Below are positions 46,301 through 60,700 of a stretch of DNA of 64,000 bases, piece after piece. The stretch is from Paragordius varius (taxonomy: Eukaryota > Nematomorpha). Within the stretch, counting starts at the first letter, position 1; every line of letters begins with the position of its first letter. The DNA is taken from assembly GCA_964247055.1 (NCBI GenBank), contig OZ176053.1, positions 5,952,001 through 6,016,000 of the forward strand. Reading direction: 5' to 3'. Position numbers and translations under genes: made by a program. A model generated the notes under the pieces. The model saw nothing but the letters and a program-made list of their open reading frames with translations, ran no database searches and was not told where the DNA came from.

Positions 46301-48729
46301 TTGTTGTCATCGGTATACGTCGATTGGGAAGCTAAACTAGGGCGTCCATAACCTAAGAATATTATTTAATAAAATAATAAGGTTTTGAATAGAGAGAAAC
46401 ATATTAAGAATATTAAAAATCTATTTTACTGATCGAATGGTAAAAAAATATTTTAATTTATATTCAATAGATTTGTATAATCAACAGAAAAACGAGTTAA
46501 TTTAATATTAGTAAATACTAATGATCAAATATTGTATAATACGAAACTTCTATTGATTAAAATTAATTTAAATTTGTTAAGTTATGTTGAAATAGCTTTT
46601 CGGTTTTCAAAATAATTTAAACACATAAAACCTCTATTACTATTGCCATTATTGTAGTAGGAAGGGAAAAGGCGTTTTGTGTTCAAAAACAATCGTTTGG
46701 GACAGACCACGTGATGATGAGAACTAATCCAAGATCTACTATTTATCCAATCAGCTGTGGCCCGAGGAGGAACTGACCGGTCCCTATGCAATATAATAAG
46801 TTCCCGCTGTGCCCGAACCATAAAATTTTCTAATTGAACTTCAAGCTATAAACAAAATGGTTGAAAATATAATGGATCGATTCTGGGTTTAATATTTCGG
46901 TGTAATTTAGATTAAATTACAAATAAAACAGCTTAATATTTTAAATGTTTTAGCAGTGGTAAGTTAGGAAGTTTTGTAATAAATATAAAAAAAGGTTTAT
47001 TATTAAAATATAAATATATAATTATTTATATGAATATATTGGAAAATGCAAAAACAGAAGCATAGCATATGTAATTGAATTCGCTAATCCAATTAAAGAG
47101 GGGTTCAAAGTTAACCCAAATATATATATACTTAAACAAAAAATTTACAATGTGGTGTTCGTTATATTAAAAAGTTAATAAATATAGGGCATTAATTTTG
47201 TTGGTATGATGGATATATACCAAAATTTGGACTTACATGTCCAGGCAAAGGTCCCATCTCAGCCAGTGTTACAATGAGAACACAATCGGCTTGCCGAACA
47301 CACCGCCGTGTCCAATTAGTTAAATGGTAATCACATTGATAAAGAACCATGCCATGCATATCCTCTTGTTGAGCCAACCAATTCGATAATCGATATTCAT
47401 TGTAACTAATAATGTGTTTTACCATTATTAAATGAATAGGTGTGTTAAAATAAATTGGGACAAATTAATTTTACTTTAGATAAATTACGAAATGGCATTT
47501 GCTAAAATATGCAAAATTTGGAAAGTTTTCTGCCTTTATCTTTGATGGTTAAAGAATTACATTTTGAATTTCCAATATATACCATTTGCACTTGAAAAGT
47601 GTCCTTGAACACTTCAAGTTGGTCCTTAAATTTTTTGTTTTGTTTTTAACTTTTATTATTATTTTATCATTTTTAACGTATTTTCTATATTTAATATAAA
47701 CTTTAAATCAATATCAACTTATTATCATTTAGAAACCGTATATCTTTATTTATTTCAAAAAATTATTTTAAATATAAGATTTTAACACGTAATTAAAAAA
47801 TATATAAGTTTTGTGGGTTATTATTAAAAGTTTTCATTGAAAACATTTAAAAGTATTATTATTGAATTGAAAAAAATTAGTTTGAAACAGAACAGTGGTT
47901 TTTAAATAAAGTTTTTATTTTTAATTATATAAATATATAATAAATAAAGAAAATTTGATTAAAAATTAATATAATAAAAAAATAAATGCAAAAATTATGA
48001 TTAACTTAAAACTTAAATATTTTAGGGACCAACTTAAAACGTTGAAGGACACTCTTGAACTGAAAATGGTATATCAAAATTTGGTTTAAGGGTATATATT
48101 TTATAAAAGAATTTGTCTATATATAAAAATTTATATATTTCGAACTATACCTATCAAGCGAATTTTCTCCCAACTCCGATTTTATGATAAAACTGTCGAG
48201 TTTCAATGTTGGTACTAAAAAAATTATAAAATATGAAAGTTATAATTCTTTGTTTGAAATAAAATAGAAAAGCAAAAACAAAAATATATGCTTTAGTCTG
48301 TAACCAATTTAAATCACTATTCCCTAATTTTCAACTCAAAAAAATTATGTTTAAAAAATATGGTTGTCGTAATAAATAGATAGATAAGTTTCTTTAGATT
48401 ATACGTTTTGTCTATATAATTTGTCTTATAAACAAACAATTTTTGCATCCTATATTTTATTAATATAGCTAGGTTGTTTTTTTAAGAATAAGGTAAGCTT
48501 TAACGCGAAACCGTACAGATTTCAATTTGTTCACAATAATTATTAATTTTATAACATAAAAAATGGCAATTCAAAATATCATTATATGATCATATAAATG
48601 TACCAATTGAATTCAAAGCGAATTGTAATTCACACGTAAAATTGGAGATAGGAACGGATAAATTAGCTGGAACCAGGGCGATCGTTGAGAAATTTGATGT
48701 GATTGGTTTACTTTCATACCCAGGGAATT
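40319..48729 (-). CDS. NTE exon block 3: esterase region and C-terminal tail
   Basis: Exons 48729-48604, 48214-48151, 47405-47237, 46845-46632, 46352-46243, 46007-45855, 45778-45695, 45397-45288, 45053-44897, 44372-44186, 43861-43745, 43292-43141, 42851-42699, 42286-42179, 41782-41695, 41586-41510, 41086-40319. The oxyanion loop [11 protein letters not shown] spans the 45288/45053 splice. The nucleophile elbow GGTSIGA lies at 44989-44969 (Ser codon 44980-44978), and the catalytic Asp in [10 protein letters not shown] at 43772-43770. [39 protein letters not shown] and [11 protein letters not shown] match NTE. Exons 46352-45695 insert about 115 poorly conserved residues where vertebrate NTE has a short loop. 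The donor at 46632 is one of two possible. The 255-codon last exon is low-complexity after SFTDL-type sequence. Confidence 0.9.
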
Positions 48730-51187
48730 CTTTTAAAGTTGTTTAAATACTTAAATTAATATTTTTTTTTTAAATTATTTATAGTTTAAATATATATATA
48801 CTGCATAAATTTAAGGTTTAAAAAATTTTTTTTTAAAAGTATTTATAGTTTAAATGTTGATTGGCCAAGACAATAGAATCATTTGAGAGGCACGGATTGT
48901 TAGAATGTTTTCGTTGGAGTGGGAAGTGCTTGGGTATTAGTTGGCTGATTGCAGTCAAGGTCTGATGCCAGTGGTTGTTCACGTTCAGATTATTAGTATT
49001 GATATTACTTAGGGAAGTATTCAGTAGTTTGAACTTCCCACTCCAACGAAAACATTCTAACAATCCGTGCCTCTCAAATGATTCTATTGTGTTGGCCAAT
49101 AAACGCAGATTGGCTAAAATTAGCAGCAACATTACTGATTGCCGCACATTAAATATTCAATTCAAGATACAATCCAAGATTGATATATCAATCTACACTA
49201 CCTAACTATTTGCAAAGAATTAGAACTGGCTCACGCCAAAGGCCAGAACATATACCAAAAATTACATTTACTTGTCCCTCAGAACTCCAAAAATCTGGGG
49301 AACATAAGCAACATGGATAGTGTAATATTAACAAATAAAAAGGAAATTATCAAACGCTGGGAAGAATTCGGTATTTCTCTTTATCATGTCGACTCTTGTC
49401 CACATTCATCCATCGGCAAATTACTTAAAGCTTCTGAACTTGATCCCCCAATTTTACCTGATGAAGTTCAATACGCCTTAAAACAATTTTCATCCTCCAA
49501 CCCCTTAGGTTACAATGATATTCCAATAAAAATTCTACACACGATCCCCCGCTACTTATTAACTGATCTTTTACAAAAAGTTTTATAAACCTGTATTTTG
49601 CCGGATGATTGGATTAAATCTTTTCTCCTACCCTTTTTTAAGGGAAACCCCCATCTCTGTCAGAACTATAGAATGATCGCTATCACTAATAAACTATCCA
49701 AACTTCTTCTCAAGATTATGCTCAACAGAATCTCATCCTCACTGGACTTTGAAATATCTGAGGTGCAGGCTGGCTTTAGAGCAAAGAAAAACACTGCTAA
49801 TCACATAGTTAACCTTAATACAATAATTCGAAGATAGAATGAATTTGGAAAAAGTCTATACTGCTGCTTTTTAGACTTCAGTATGGCATTTGATACAGTC
49901 AACCACGACTGCCTATGGAACTTATTACGATCCTCCGGAGTTTCCCCGCACATAATACTCTTGCTGCAATCGCTGTATTCTAGACAAACAGCTGCGATTA
50001 AAACCCAATTCGGTCCCACCGACTGGTTTCCTATCCTCAGAGGTGTGAGACAAGGATGTGTCCTTTCTCCCCTCCTATTTAACTTATACACAGAAACATT
50101 AAAACGCAATTGTAACTTTCCCCAACATATTGGGGCACGGATCGGTGGTCTTACTATTTGCAATCTCCGGTACGCCGACGACACCATTCTCTTGTCAGAA
50201 TCCCACGGACATGACCTATCTTTAAATAATCTCACCATCGAAGCAAATTTGATGGGTTCAAACTAAGCCCAGCTAAATCTAAAATAATGATCCTAAACGC
50301 TCCACAACTACCATTTACAATCAATAACTCCACCATCGTACTAACTGATCACTGTAAATACTTAGGCTCCATAATTACATCCGACGGTAGCTCGAATCCC
50401 GACATACGAGCACGGCTAGCATTAGGACGTGCTACTATGGGTAAACTGTCCAAAATTTGGAACTCGTCGGTCATAAGATTTCCAACCAAACTTGCCATCC
50501 TGAAGGCGATGATATACCCCGTGGCAATTTATGAGTCCGAATCATGGATATGCAAATCCATTGACAAAGCCTGCATAAACTCTTTTCAAATGTGGTGCTT
50601 TCGGAAAATATTGAGAATCTTCTGGAAAGCCCACATCTCCAATTCTTATATCCTCAACCTCATCAAACCCGAATTTTTACTTCACGATAGATTTAATAAT
50701 CTTCAAACAGCTAAAATATCTGGGTCATATCCTGCGATCCGACTCGCTAGAAAAAAGCATACTCTTTGGGTTAGTAGATGGCACCCGCAGAAGGGACCGA
50801 CCCAAAAAGCGGTGGATCGACATGCTTAAATCAATAAAAAACCGACTCAATTGTTGAAGCACAGGATCGTCAAAAATGGAGAACATTAATTTATGAGAAA
50901 GCCAAGACTCACTACATGACTAGCTTATAACACACACATAGTTTAAATACATATATATAATATATGTATATACCAAATACTGGACGAGCCCAAGTTTGCA
51001 TCACCAATAAGCGTTCACTTAACAAATGTATCAATCGTGTAACCACCTAGACCGAATAAATATTATTTTACATTATATAAAATTATTTATAGACATAACT
51101 TTTCTAATTTTTAAATACCTTGGGATGATTTCGTTGGATTAAATCCAAAAGTCCATCTGGTATTTTAGCCAATTCAGTATCTCTAAA

Positions 51188-51230
<43 letters not shown>

Positions 51231-54200
51231 CGGAAATAGAATAGACCAATTTTAAATTTCGTCTTTAAGATTATAAACTTATTAAAAATTTATTTATTTT
51301 GAATATGAAATAAACTTTATTATTCCAAAACTAAATCTTGCTTTTAACCATTAAATCTGGATATAAATAATGATAATAAAATTATAATTATACATCGATA
51401 TATAGGATCAATTTGATATACATATATATATATATATATAAACCATGACCTAAATATTGTTAATTTATATAATTCAGACTTTTTAAAATACAAATATTCA
51501 ATTTGTTGAGTTTTTCAAGAAAAACTACAGTATTTATCGATTAAAAAAATGCAATATTCCCTTTCCAAAGCAATGATGATACAGAAAAAATTGTTCTCCA
51601 ATTCTCAATTAATTATTGTATCGAAATTATCATAAATTCCAAAATTTAAATTTGATTTACTTAATTAATTAAAATAAATAGTATAAAATCTTGTAAAACA
51701 TGGCTTTTTACAAAAACAAAAAACTTTTTTTGGAATTTTAATAACTAATTATCAAAAGGCAAAGTTTTTATATTCACTATAAAAATAAATTTTAATTAAT
51801 TTAAAAAACAAATCCATACCTTATTGCGAACAGGGTAGAAAATCTTGGTTTTAGGGAAAGTACTTCAACCTGTTTAATATAGAAATAATATTCATAATAC
51901 TAAATCGTCTTGGAGAGTAAACTAAATTTACAACTGGCCCACACATTAATAATAAAGTTTTAAAACTTAGACCGCTAATATAACTAACAAGCTTAGTAAA
52001 TATGTCATCACAATGAGCCAAAAACAATAAAAAAATAATTAGATGTTTTTTTGAAAATAACTAAAAATAATATTAATAATGTTGTTAATAGATCAAAAAA
52101 GTACAATTTTAAATTTCGTCCAAAAAAGCGAGAATGATGCGGATAATGAGTCGTGGAATATACCCTAAATTGGTTTTATAATTTTATTTCTTAAAAAATC
52201 AAAATTCATAATATGTATTTTAAATGTTTTATACAGTATGAATAAGTATACATTGCTAGAAAGGTATTAATTATTGCCAAATAGCATATACAACAAATGG
52301 CAATTTTTTCCCTTTTTACTATTATATGCCAATGATGATTCTCTTTGCTGCATTTAATATTTAGCAATACTTAATAACTTTTTATCAATATATGCCATTT
52401 ACAATTCAAATTCACCCTTGAAGAATTCAAATCACCTTCAAACAATTTAAATTCACCCTAAAATAAATTAGGTGCTTTAAAACTAATATAATGTTGAAAA
52501 AATAATAAACTATGTCGTAAAAATATATTTCATATTAATGATGATATATATTATCCCGAAATAAAATAATTTATTTTTAGGGTGAATTCGAATTGTAAAT
52601 GGTATATACTTACTCATACTGTATTTAATACCTTAATAAATTTTCAAAATTATTGTGATAATAAGTGACTTACCAATCCAACCAATTCACCTCTCCCGTA
52701 TTCACCTATAATTTCACGTTTATGACTGTGCTGATGTAATTTGTGGATAGAACGCAACCGACCACTCAACACAATATAAATGCAGTCACTAATTTCATTT
52801 TGCCTATTATCGCATTTTGACAAAAATTTGTTATTATCATAAAATAAAATCATAATCAAATTTAACATGGCATAGTAATAATTGAAATTAAAAAGGACAA
52901 ACGTTAAAACAAAGCAAATTTTTTTTTAAAAAGAAAGACAATCATATTTTTCTAAATTTCCCTTTATATAATTTATTGTTTTGGGTGCAATTGAATATTA
53001 TTATTTGGTATAACATTAAATTTTAAATTTAAATTTGTAATTATATAGTTCATGCATAAATCTCTATATAAAAAACTATTAGACTTTTAGTGTTTAGGTA
53101 TTGTGTTTTTAATAAGCATTTTAAGGGTGTTATTAGATTTTAAATATAAATTATTCGAAATGCAAAAAGCAGCAATATTCAAATAGTTAAAATATTAAGG
53201 ATTAAACCTGTACAAAGCCCTACCAGCCTCCAATTGAACCCAATCAAGACTGTAATCTATTTGTCGGAGAAAAGGTGAAATTTTTGCAACAACTGTATGA
53301 GCTAAATTAAGTACGGCCCATGGTTGTTCATTCAAGATTCTGTTAAAAATAATTTATATAAGTCATTCAAAGTATGTAAAATTTAGATTTGATCAATATA
53401 CGTAACATTTTGACACAAAAACTGCTGTAACTTCTTGTGTTAAAAAATTTACCGATAAAATTAAGTGATTAAATCAACGTTTTCGGAACATATTTTGTTT
53501 TATTGTAATCAGTTTAAAATTTTATCATTTATCATAGATTAATAAAGAATTTACTCATAGAATTGGGGTTTATTAATATAAACTATCCAACTCCGTGTCC
53601 GAGCCTTTATAGTAAAGATTGAAGCTTCACCAGTTATGACTGAAAGGGCATCCACAAATTCACCCGGTTTAACTACAAACACACACACCTCATCAAGGCT
53701 AAATTTATTATTATGTTCATTTTTGTCAGCATCGAATGACGACATATTTGATTCTCCCTGTTTTATATTAAAAAAAATTAAAATATATAGAGTAAAAATT
53801 TCTTAATTTAATAGAGGCAATATTAAAAAACCATACAAAATAATCTTTGGTTTTGGGTTAAAAAATAAGAAAAAAGACATAAATTGATAATACACTATAT
53901 AATACATGACAATTTTAAAATCATATTTGAGAGAGTTGCTTTTTAGGTTTTATTATTTTACTTTTTACTTTATTGATTAATTAATTTATAATAAATAAAC
54001 AATTATTTTACTTAACTATAATTGATAATAAAGTTTTGAAAGTAATATAAATATTGTTATAAATTTTAATGATTTCAATATATTTTTACCACATTCAAAA
54101 GTGAATAAATCACCTTTATATTGTTGTTATGTAATTTGGAAGAAAAACTATTGGGCATTTTGTGAGAAGACCTCCCACCAATACTATTTTGTCCCCTTTG

Positions 54201-54706
54201 TCTGCGAATATTACGGTTATATTGCCCGGCATTAGTGTAGTATGATCGACGTGCATTTCTAAAAAATATTTAAGGTATAAATATATATGGTCATCATACT
54301 GTGTAATCTATTAATATTCATCATCCAACTTTATTTCATAATAAAATTATTTGGAAACATGGAAAATTTGTATAAAAATTTTTCTGGACTGTAAAGGACA
54401 ATATTATAGGCTAAAAGCAAGAAAAAAAACGAAAGATACATTTTTTTACACATGAACTTTAAGCAAATGATATTGCTCTTTAATGTAAACGCCATCTGGC
54501 AACCATTTTTTAAAAAAAAATTAACAATGTATTATTATACCCATGATAGATTTGACAAAAAATTAATCAATTTATTTAGTGTTTTTTGAGAATCAGAGGG
54601 TATTAAAATCCCATTTATCTCTAAAATATTATATATTTTTTGTCGCGCCCTGTTTAATTATATCTCCTTAAGCATTATTTTAATGAATAAATGAAGTTTT
54701 CTGCGA

Positions 54707-54745
<39 letters not shown>

Positions 54746-57700
54746 TTTGGAATTTCTTCATTACTCATGTTTTCGTACATTTGGTGATGTTGTTGTTTAG
54801 TTTGAAGGGATATAGGATCCTTTTGCCAAGCGCTAAGCAATCCAGATGCCACAAATATTAGGCAAACATCCTGTTAAAGATTTAATCAAAAATCAATAAT
54901 ATAATATAATAATAATAAAAAATAAAGTTAAATAAAATTTTTTGGAGATAAGTTATCAAAACAATATATTAGGTGTTATCCCGATTTTATTGTAATGTCT
55001 TGTGGATTGCGAAAACTAACAGTATGAACTGATTGGGCAAAAAAATAAATATTGACGTTTTCAGAACTAAATTCCAAAATAAGTCAAACACGAAATATAT
55101 CATAAGAAAAATACAAAAATTTACCAGGCTATCTTGCTCAATTAAAACTGTGTTTGCTTCAACTACAGTGACATTGAGTTTCGTCTTTAGAGTTTCTAAG
55201 GACTATACAAATATTTTTTATTGCATAAGGTTTTAATGTTTAAAAAGTTATAAAAAGTGTTTTAAAAAGCTATGTAAACCATTTCCAAATTTAGCATGGC
55301 TTTAATATCTAATGCTGCTGCCTCTAAAATTTCTTTCTCAACATCACTTATGTTTGGGGTTGATTTGGAACGAGACCGTTGACGATTGTTTATGTTGTCT
55401 AAGGATGAACCCTAAAACAGTGAATTTTTATGTAGAATGCTAACTTTAAGAAAAAAGTTTTTTTTTGAAAAAGGGAAAAAACTACAAGAAGAGTTATATT
55501 TAATTTGTAGACTGTTTTGTTTGGCTGGAAAAAACATTTTTTTGTTAGAAAAACCGGATAAATTACTCTGCCTTGTTACAAATATCAAAATTGTTTTAAA
55601 AATTAGTTATAACCATTTGGTGTTTATTCTGATTTAAAAATTAACTTTCATGCCTAAATGTGCACTAAAGCCATCAATTTCTTTAATAAAAGAGGTGGAA
55701 ATAGGTCATATATTCGATTCTCCCAGTAAAAAAAGAACATTAATAGAATTAAATTTAAAATCCCAATCAATAGCTAACAGATTTAAAAACTCACATCTTT
55801 ATCATCCCTAGTAGAGTTGACAACATTATTTTCATCCCCAAACTCATTCTCATCATTATTGATTGTTGTTCCATTCCTATCATTCATGTCATCATTAGTT
55901 CTTGGCGTCACACCATTTTTCATTTGGCAATGATGGCGGCGACGATTAAATAATATGGGGTTTTGCGTTTTCTTACGCTGGCCAACCATATCATTCGTAG
56001 TACGGGCTTTACTGCTCATATCTGATGCCTTATTATTGTTGACTCCTGAAGAACAACCACTGGTGAGTGATGAAAGATATGAACCAAAACTAGTTCCTAG
56101 AGCTGAAACACGTCTATTATTCATGCATCGGGATACGGCCATATCGAAATCGGATACTTTTTGTTTCCGTGGCACTGAGGAGGGGGATGTAGTATTTGTA
56201 GCAACTGAGGAATTCATACTATCATCAATATTATCATCTTCTAGGGTGATTGAGGTAGTGTCTAACATGGGAGAAGTTGGTTCGATCGATGTCTGATTAG
56301 TAGTATTACCAACACTAGTGTCGGAAAGCAATGTGTTATTTGGGGTGATTAATGTAGTATTAGTTGACGTTGGATCTATATAAGATTATGATATAAATTG
56401 AGAGAAATTTATTGGTATCATACAATGTATATCATTTTACAAATCGTTGATGAAATTTGGATTTTTTCCAATCTGCATAGCTCTGAAACTGGTTTTACCA
56501 AAAAAGGGAGCCGTTGTGGTATTAAAATAAAACTTACAGCTCAAGATTAGGGTTTTAATCTACGGTTATTTAAATTGCCTAAGAACCAGTCCCGGTTTTT
56601 TGGCCAAAATATAAAAACATATACCCGTATTTCTAATCTCTTGACCATTTTCCTCTCCATGACAATTATTTGGTGTAATAATGCTATTTTTTCTTTTCCG
56701 AGCAAGGGCAGTCAAATCCATATGTGTTGGAATGTCAAGTGGAGCAAATATATTGTCTTTGATGGAAGTCCGTGAAAAATCTCGATCTAAACTACATGTA
56801 GCAGTTCGGGGTTGACCCATACGAGCAAGTCGTTTTTTTCTGCTGGAAACTCTGCCGCTATTTGTCATGTTATCTTGTTTCAAGTTATCAAACGAATCTT
56901 TTAATGGTTTGTTGGGATTGAGAGTAGTAACCGTACTAGATGATGATAAATTTAAACTATCGGCCGTTGTGGAAGAGTTTGATAATGCAAGATCTTGCGT
57001 AAGAATTTGGGATAAATTCCCATCCTTTACCTCCATCAAATTGGATCGCTTGGGAGCTAATACGGGGAACATATCATCTCGAGAGTGAATGGTAAGCTTA
57101 AATGTTGGTGCTAATGAAACATAATTTTTAATGTGCAGAAAGGAAAAAGTCTAAGTTTTCGCAACTTAACATGTAAAAACTATCAGTTTTTATATAAAAT
57201 CTGCAACCATATTTCTAAATTCTTATATAATTATATCAACATCATTAGGCTAAATATTAAGTTAGGAGACACAGCTCTCCATATTGCGCACACTTTATTG
57301 TATTGGATATATAGAAAAACCAAAAATTGAAAAATATGGCGATGATATTAAAAATTAACTGTGATCTTTTATAAAATTTAAATTTTATTACACGTCTTAT
57401 CTCTACTGTATAAGTAAATGAATTACGCACTAATCGTTGATACTAAAATGAATAATTACAAAGGTTTTTTTTCATATAATACCTTTGTTTATTAAAATTA
57501 TAAAGTCACAAATTTTTATATCCATAATTTTAAACTTGCTTACTTACCATTTTCCTGTTCAAGATTCTTTGAGCTATCTGGTTTCACGTCCAATTTCTTA
57601 TTAATAGCAACATTAATATTAGTTGTGTCATTACTTTGATTCTTTATCATTTCGGTAGTAGTTTGAACTGATGTTAGTGTATTAAATGTCCGAGCTCGCT

Positions 57701-60700
57701 TGATAGAACCCAATTTTTTCGTTGCAAATTTATAGAGGGCAGCTAAACGCTGAGATGCACTGTAAGGCAAAACGGGGGGTGGTTTGCCCAAAGGCTTAGT
57801 TTTTAAATCGCTAAGTTTGGAAGGTATGGTGTTTGAAACGCGGGACAAACCACTGCTGGTTTTAGTCATATTTGGATCTGATGAGATAAATAAGGTGAAA
57901 AAATTGCTAGTATGACAGCAATTAAAATTATTTTTAAGAAAAATAATATATAAATTATTTCACCAAAAAATTTATGAGAATGGTAAATATTCGTACCAAT
58001 ACATTTTCTTTCAATGAATTTATTATAAAAACTTGTGTATAACATTCCAATACGTTTTGGGGTAGTTTTATATCCCAGAGCGATTTGAAATTTGAATATT
58101 TTAAAAAGTATTTAAGGTAATAAGCCGAATTAAAAAATAGGATTTTTTTAGTCTTTTAGGCGCATTTGCAAAAAAAATTTTTACAAAATGATAAATTGTA
58201 AAAAAATCTTCATCACAAACTTTTTTCCCGCCATTTTTTTCTAGATATTTAAAATCGCTAATGCAACAGGCAAATAAATTTATATTATGTTGTTGATGTT
58301 GTTTAACATTGAGCATGGTTAGAAAATGTAAATAAAATAATCATCTTTTAAAAGCTTCCAGGCCACATTTTACCAGCAAGTTGATATATTTTGATTTTAA
58401 TATCGCTCGGCGTTTCCATCGATGTTTTGGAGCTGTCCCAATTTTAAATAGAAGTAAACTGTAAAAAATGAGCTTTATATCTAGCACAGGAGAACAATGT
58501 TTGAAAATTAAATTTTAACTTAAATAACTTTTAAAACTGCTTTTTATTTACAAAATTGAGCTCTGGATATAAATCTACCCCAAAATATAAACTAGGACAA
58601 AAAGTGAAAAGGTAATGAGTTAAGCTGGTTTTCATTTTGTCTATTTTTTCGGCAGAAGTGTAAAAACCAATTAAAATGCAATATTAAATAAACTTTTTCA
58701 ATATTCATTTTGTTAACCATCATATGGGTATTTAGATAAGGAATTGTATTATGGATAAGAAATTAGACAAAATTTATTATATAGAATTGATAAACCTTTT
58801 TATAATATAAGAAATTTGTTAGTTTACATAGTCTTCAAAATTTCACCGTCCTTATAATTAATATTCGAATATCATTGTTAATGTTTCTATTAGGCAAAGA
58901 TTCATAAGCTCAAAAAGTTGTTTTTCAATAAATGTTATATCAAAACTAAATAAATCTTGATTGCACAAGCAATAAAATATCGTTTTGATTTTTATATTTG
59001 ATTATTTTTTCAATAATTTAAAATCAAAAATGTTAAATTAAATTTAAAAATTTACTTGTTCCCTGTAGATTACTAATTGTAATTCCCTCAGCGACTTCAT
59101 AAGGTGGTAGATTTCCAGGAGTCGGTCCCCCAAACAATTGTAAAACATGTAAATTTTGTGGATTTTCATTGTTGGCATAATGGAAGGGTTGCAAATAATC
59201 CTGTAAAATATATATTTATATATCACTATGTGCCAAATTCAGATCAATTTTTCAATATATTTCATAAATAATATTAAAAATTTTGAAAATTATTTTTCAT
59301 AAAAATTTAAACTTCATGGTAAAAACACAAATCTCCTATTTATATTTTTAAAACATATCGAATAAATTGTATTAGAGTGAGAATATAAAAGTAAAATATG
59401 TACGGGATTCAATAATTCTGATGTTAATCCCAAATGATTGTTGAGGGCCAAGAAAGTTACCCGTTGTAACCGAACCATAATTATCTTTTTTTATAAAAAA
59501 GATATATAATAAAATGTTTAAAAAAATATATTTATAAATATACATAGGTTAATTTAATTTGTATTATTCCTTAATGAAATAATTAAAAATAGTAAAATAA
59601 CTATTTTATCTTCGCAAAATAGCAAAATAATTTCAATTGCAATAGAAATAAACGGTATTACCTGAACTAATCGTACCAAACTCTGTGGATACTTTTGGAA
59701 TATGTCCTTCAAGGCCTTTACTGGTAATCTAAGGATATTTTGTGCAAAATTAGTAGTTAAATAATTTTTATTAACGGCTTTGCAAAAAAGGATAACGTCA
59801 AAACAACAATTTGTAAATAATCTTTTTAACAGTTTTAGCGGAGTCAATTTATTAATTTATCAGTAAAAATTATTTAAAAGGCTTATTTATATATGTTTAA
59901 TAAATTAAAATTATACTTCAGCACTAGGGATTCTTTATGGGCTTTGGCACAAACCCGTTCGAAAACTGGTGATTTATCCTGTAAAAAAATATATATTTTC
60001 ATTTTTTATTAATAAATGTCCGTTCTGAATTACTTTAAAATATTAAAATTAAAGCGTTGATCAAGTAAAAATAGTCATAAACAATAATGTGTTTAATACA
60101 TGTAAGTTATCCAAGACACTCAATAAACTGTATATCGTGTCACCTTCACAAGCTTTCTTTGTTGTCATGCGACTATTGTCCTAATTAAATAAACAATTGT
60201 TAAGATTAAAAATTAATCAAAAAAATAGGGCTAAATTATACCTTTTCAATGACTGAAACATCAATTCTTCCCTTTAGGACAACATACATATTTTGGTCGG
60301 CATCAGTTTCTTTAAACAAATATTCATCTTTCATCAAATTAACCGGTTCAAAGTGTTTGCATAATTCAAGGAAAACGGGTTTTTCAAAATGTCCAAAAAC
60401 TCTATTGTAAACATTTTGGTTGATGAGATTTAAATATCATATTGATTAAATAAAGTAAAGTAATATATTATTCCAAGTAAAGATTTAAGCATAACAAGAT
60501 AATCTCAATAAATAAAGCAATCTTTTATAAAATTAAGTGTATTTTAATCGTTGACACTATTTTACAAAAATGAAATTTGCGATTGATTAAATGATATAAA
60601 AAAAAACATTGATTTTTTAACCAACAAGTATTTTTTTAATCAACCGTAGTAAAAATGCTTGGTATCTTGGAAATTATGAAAAATATTTGCGATATCGTTG

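Noticed and set aside
50981-51046. NTE donor directly after CGTCCA (50980)
   Set aside because: It would leave phase 0, which does not fit the next exon at 48729. The donor at 50973 gives the matching phase, though transcripts are needed to settle it.
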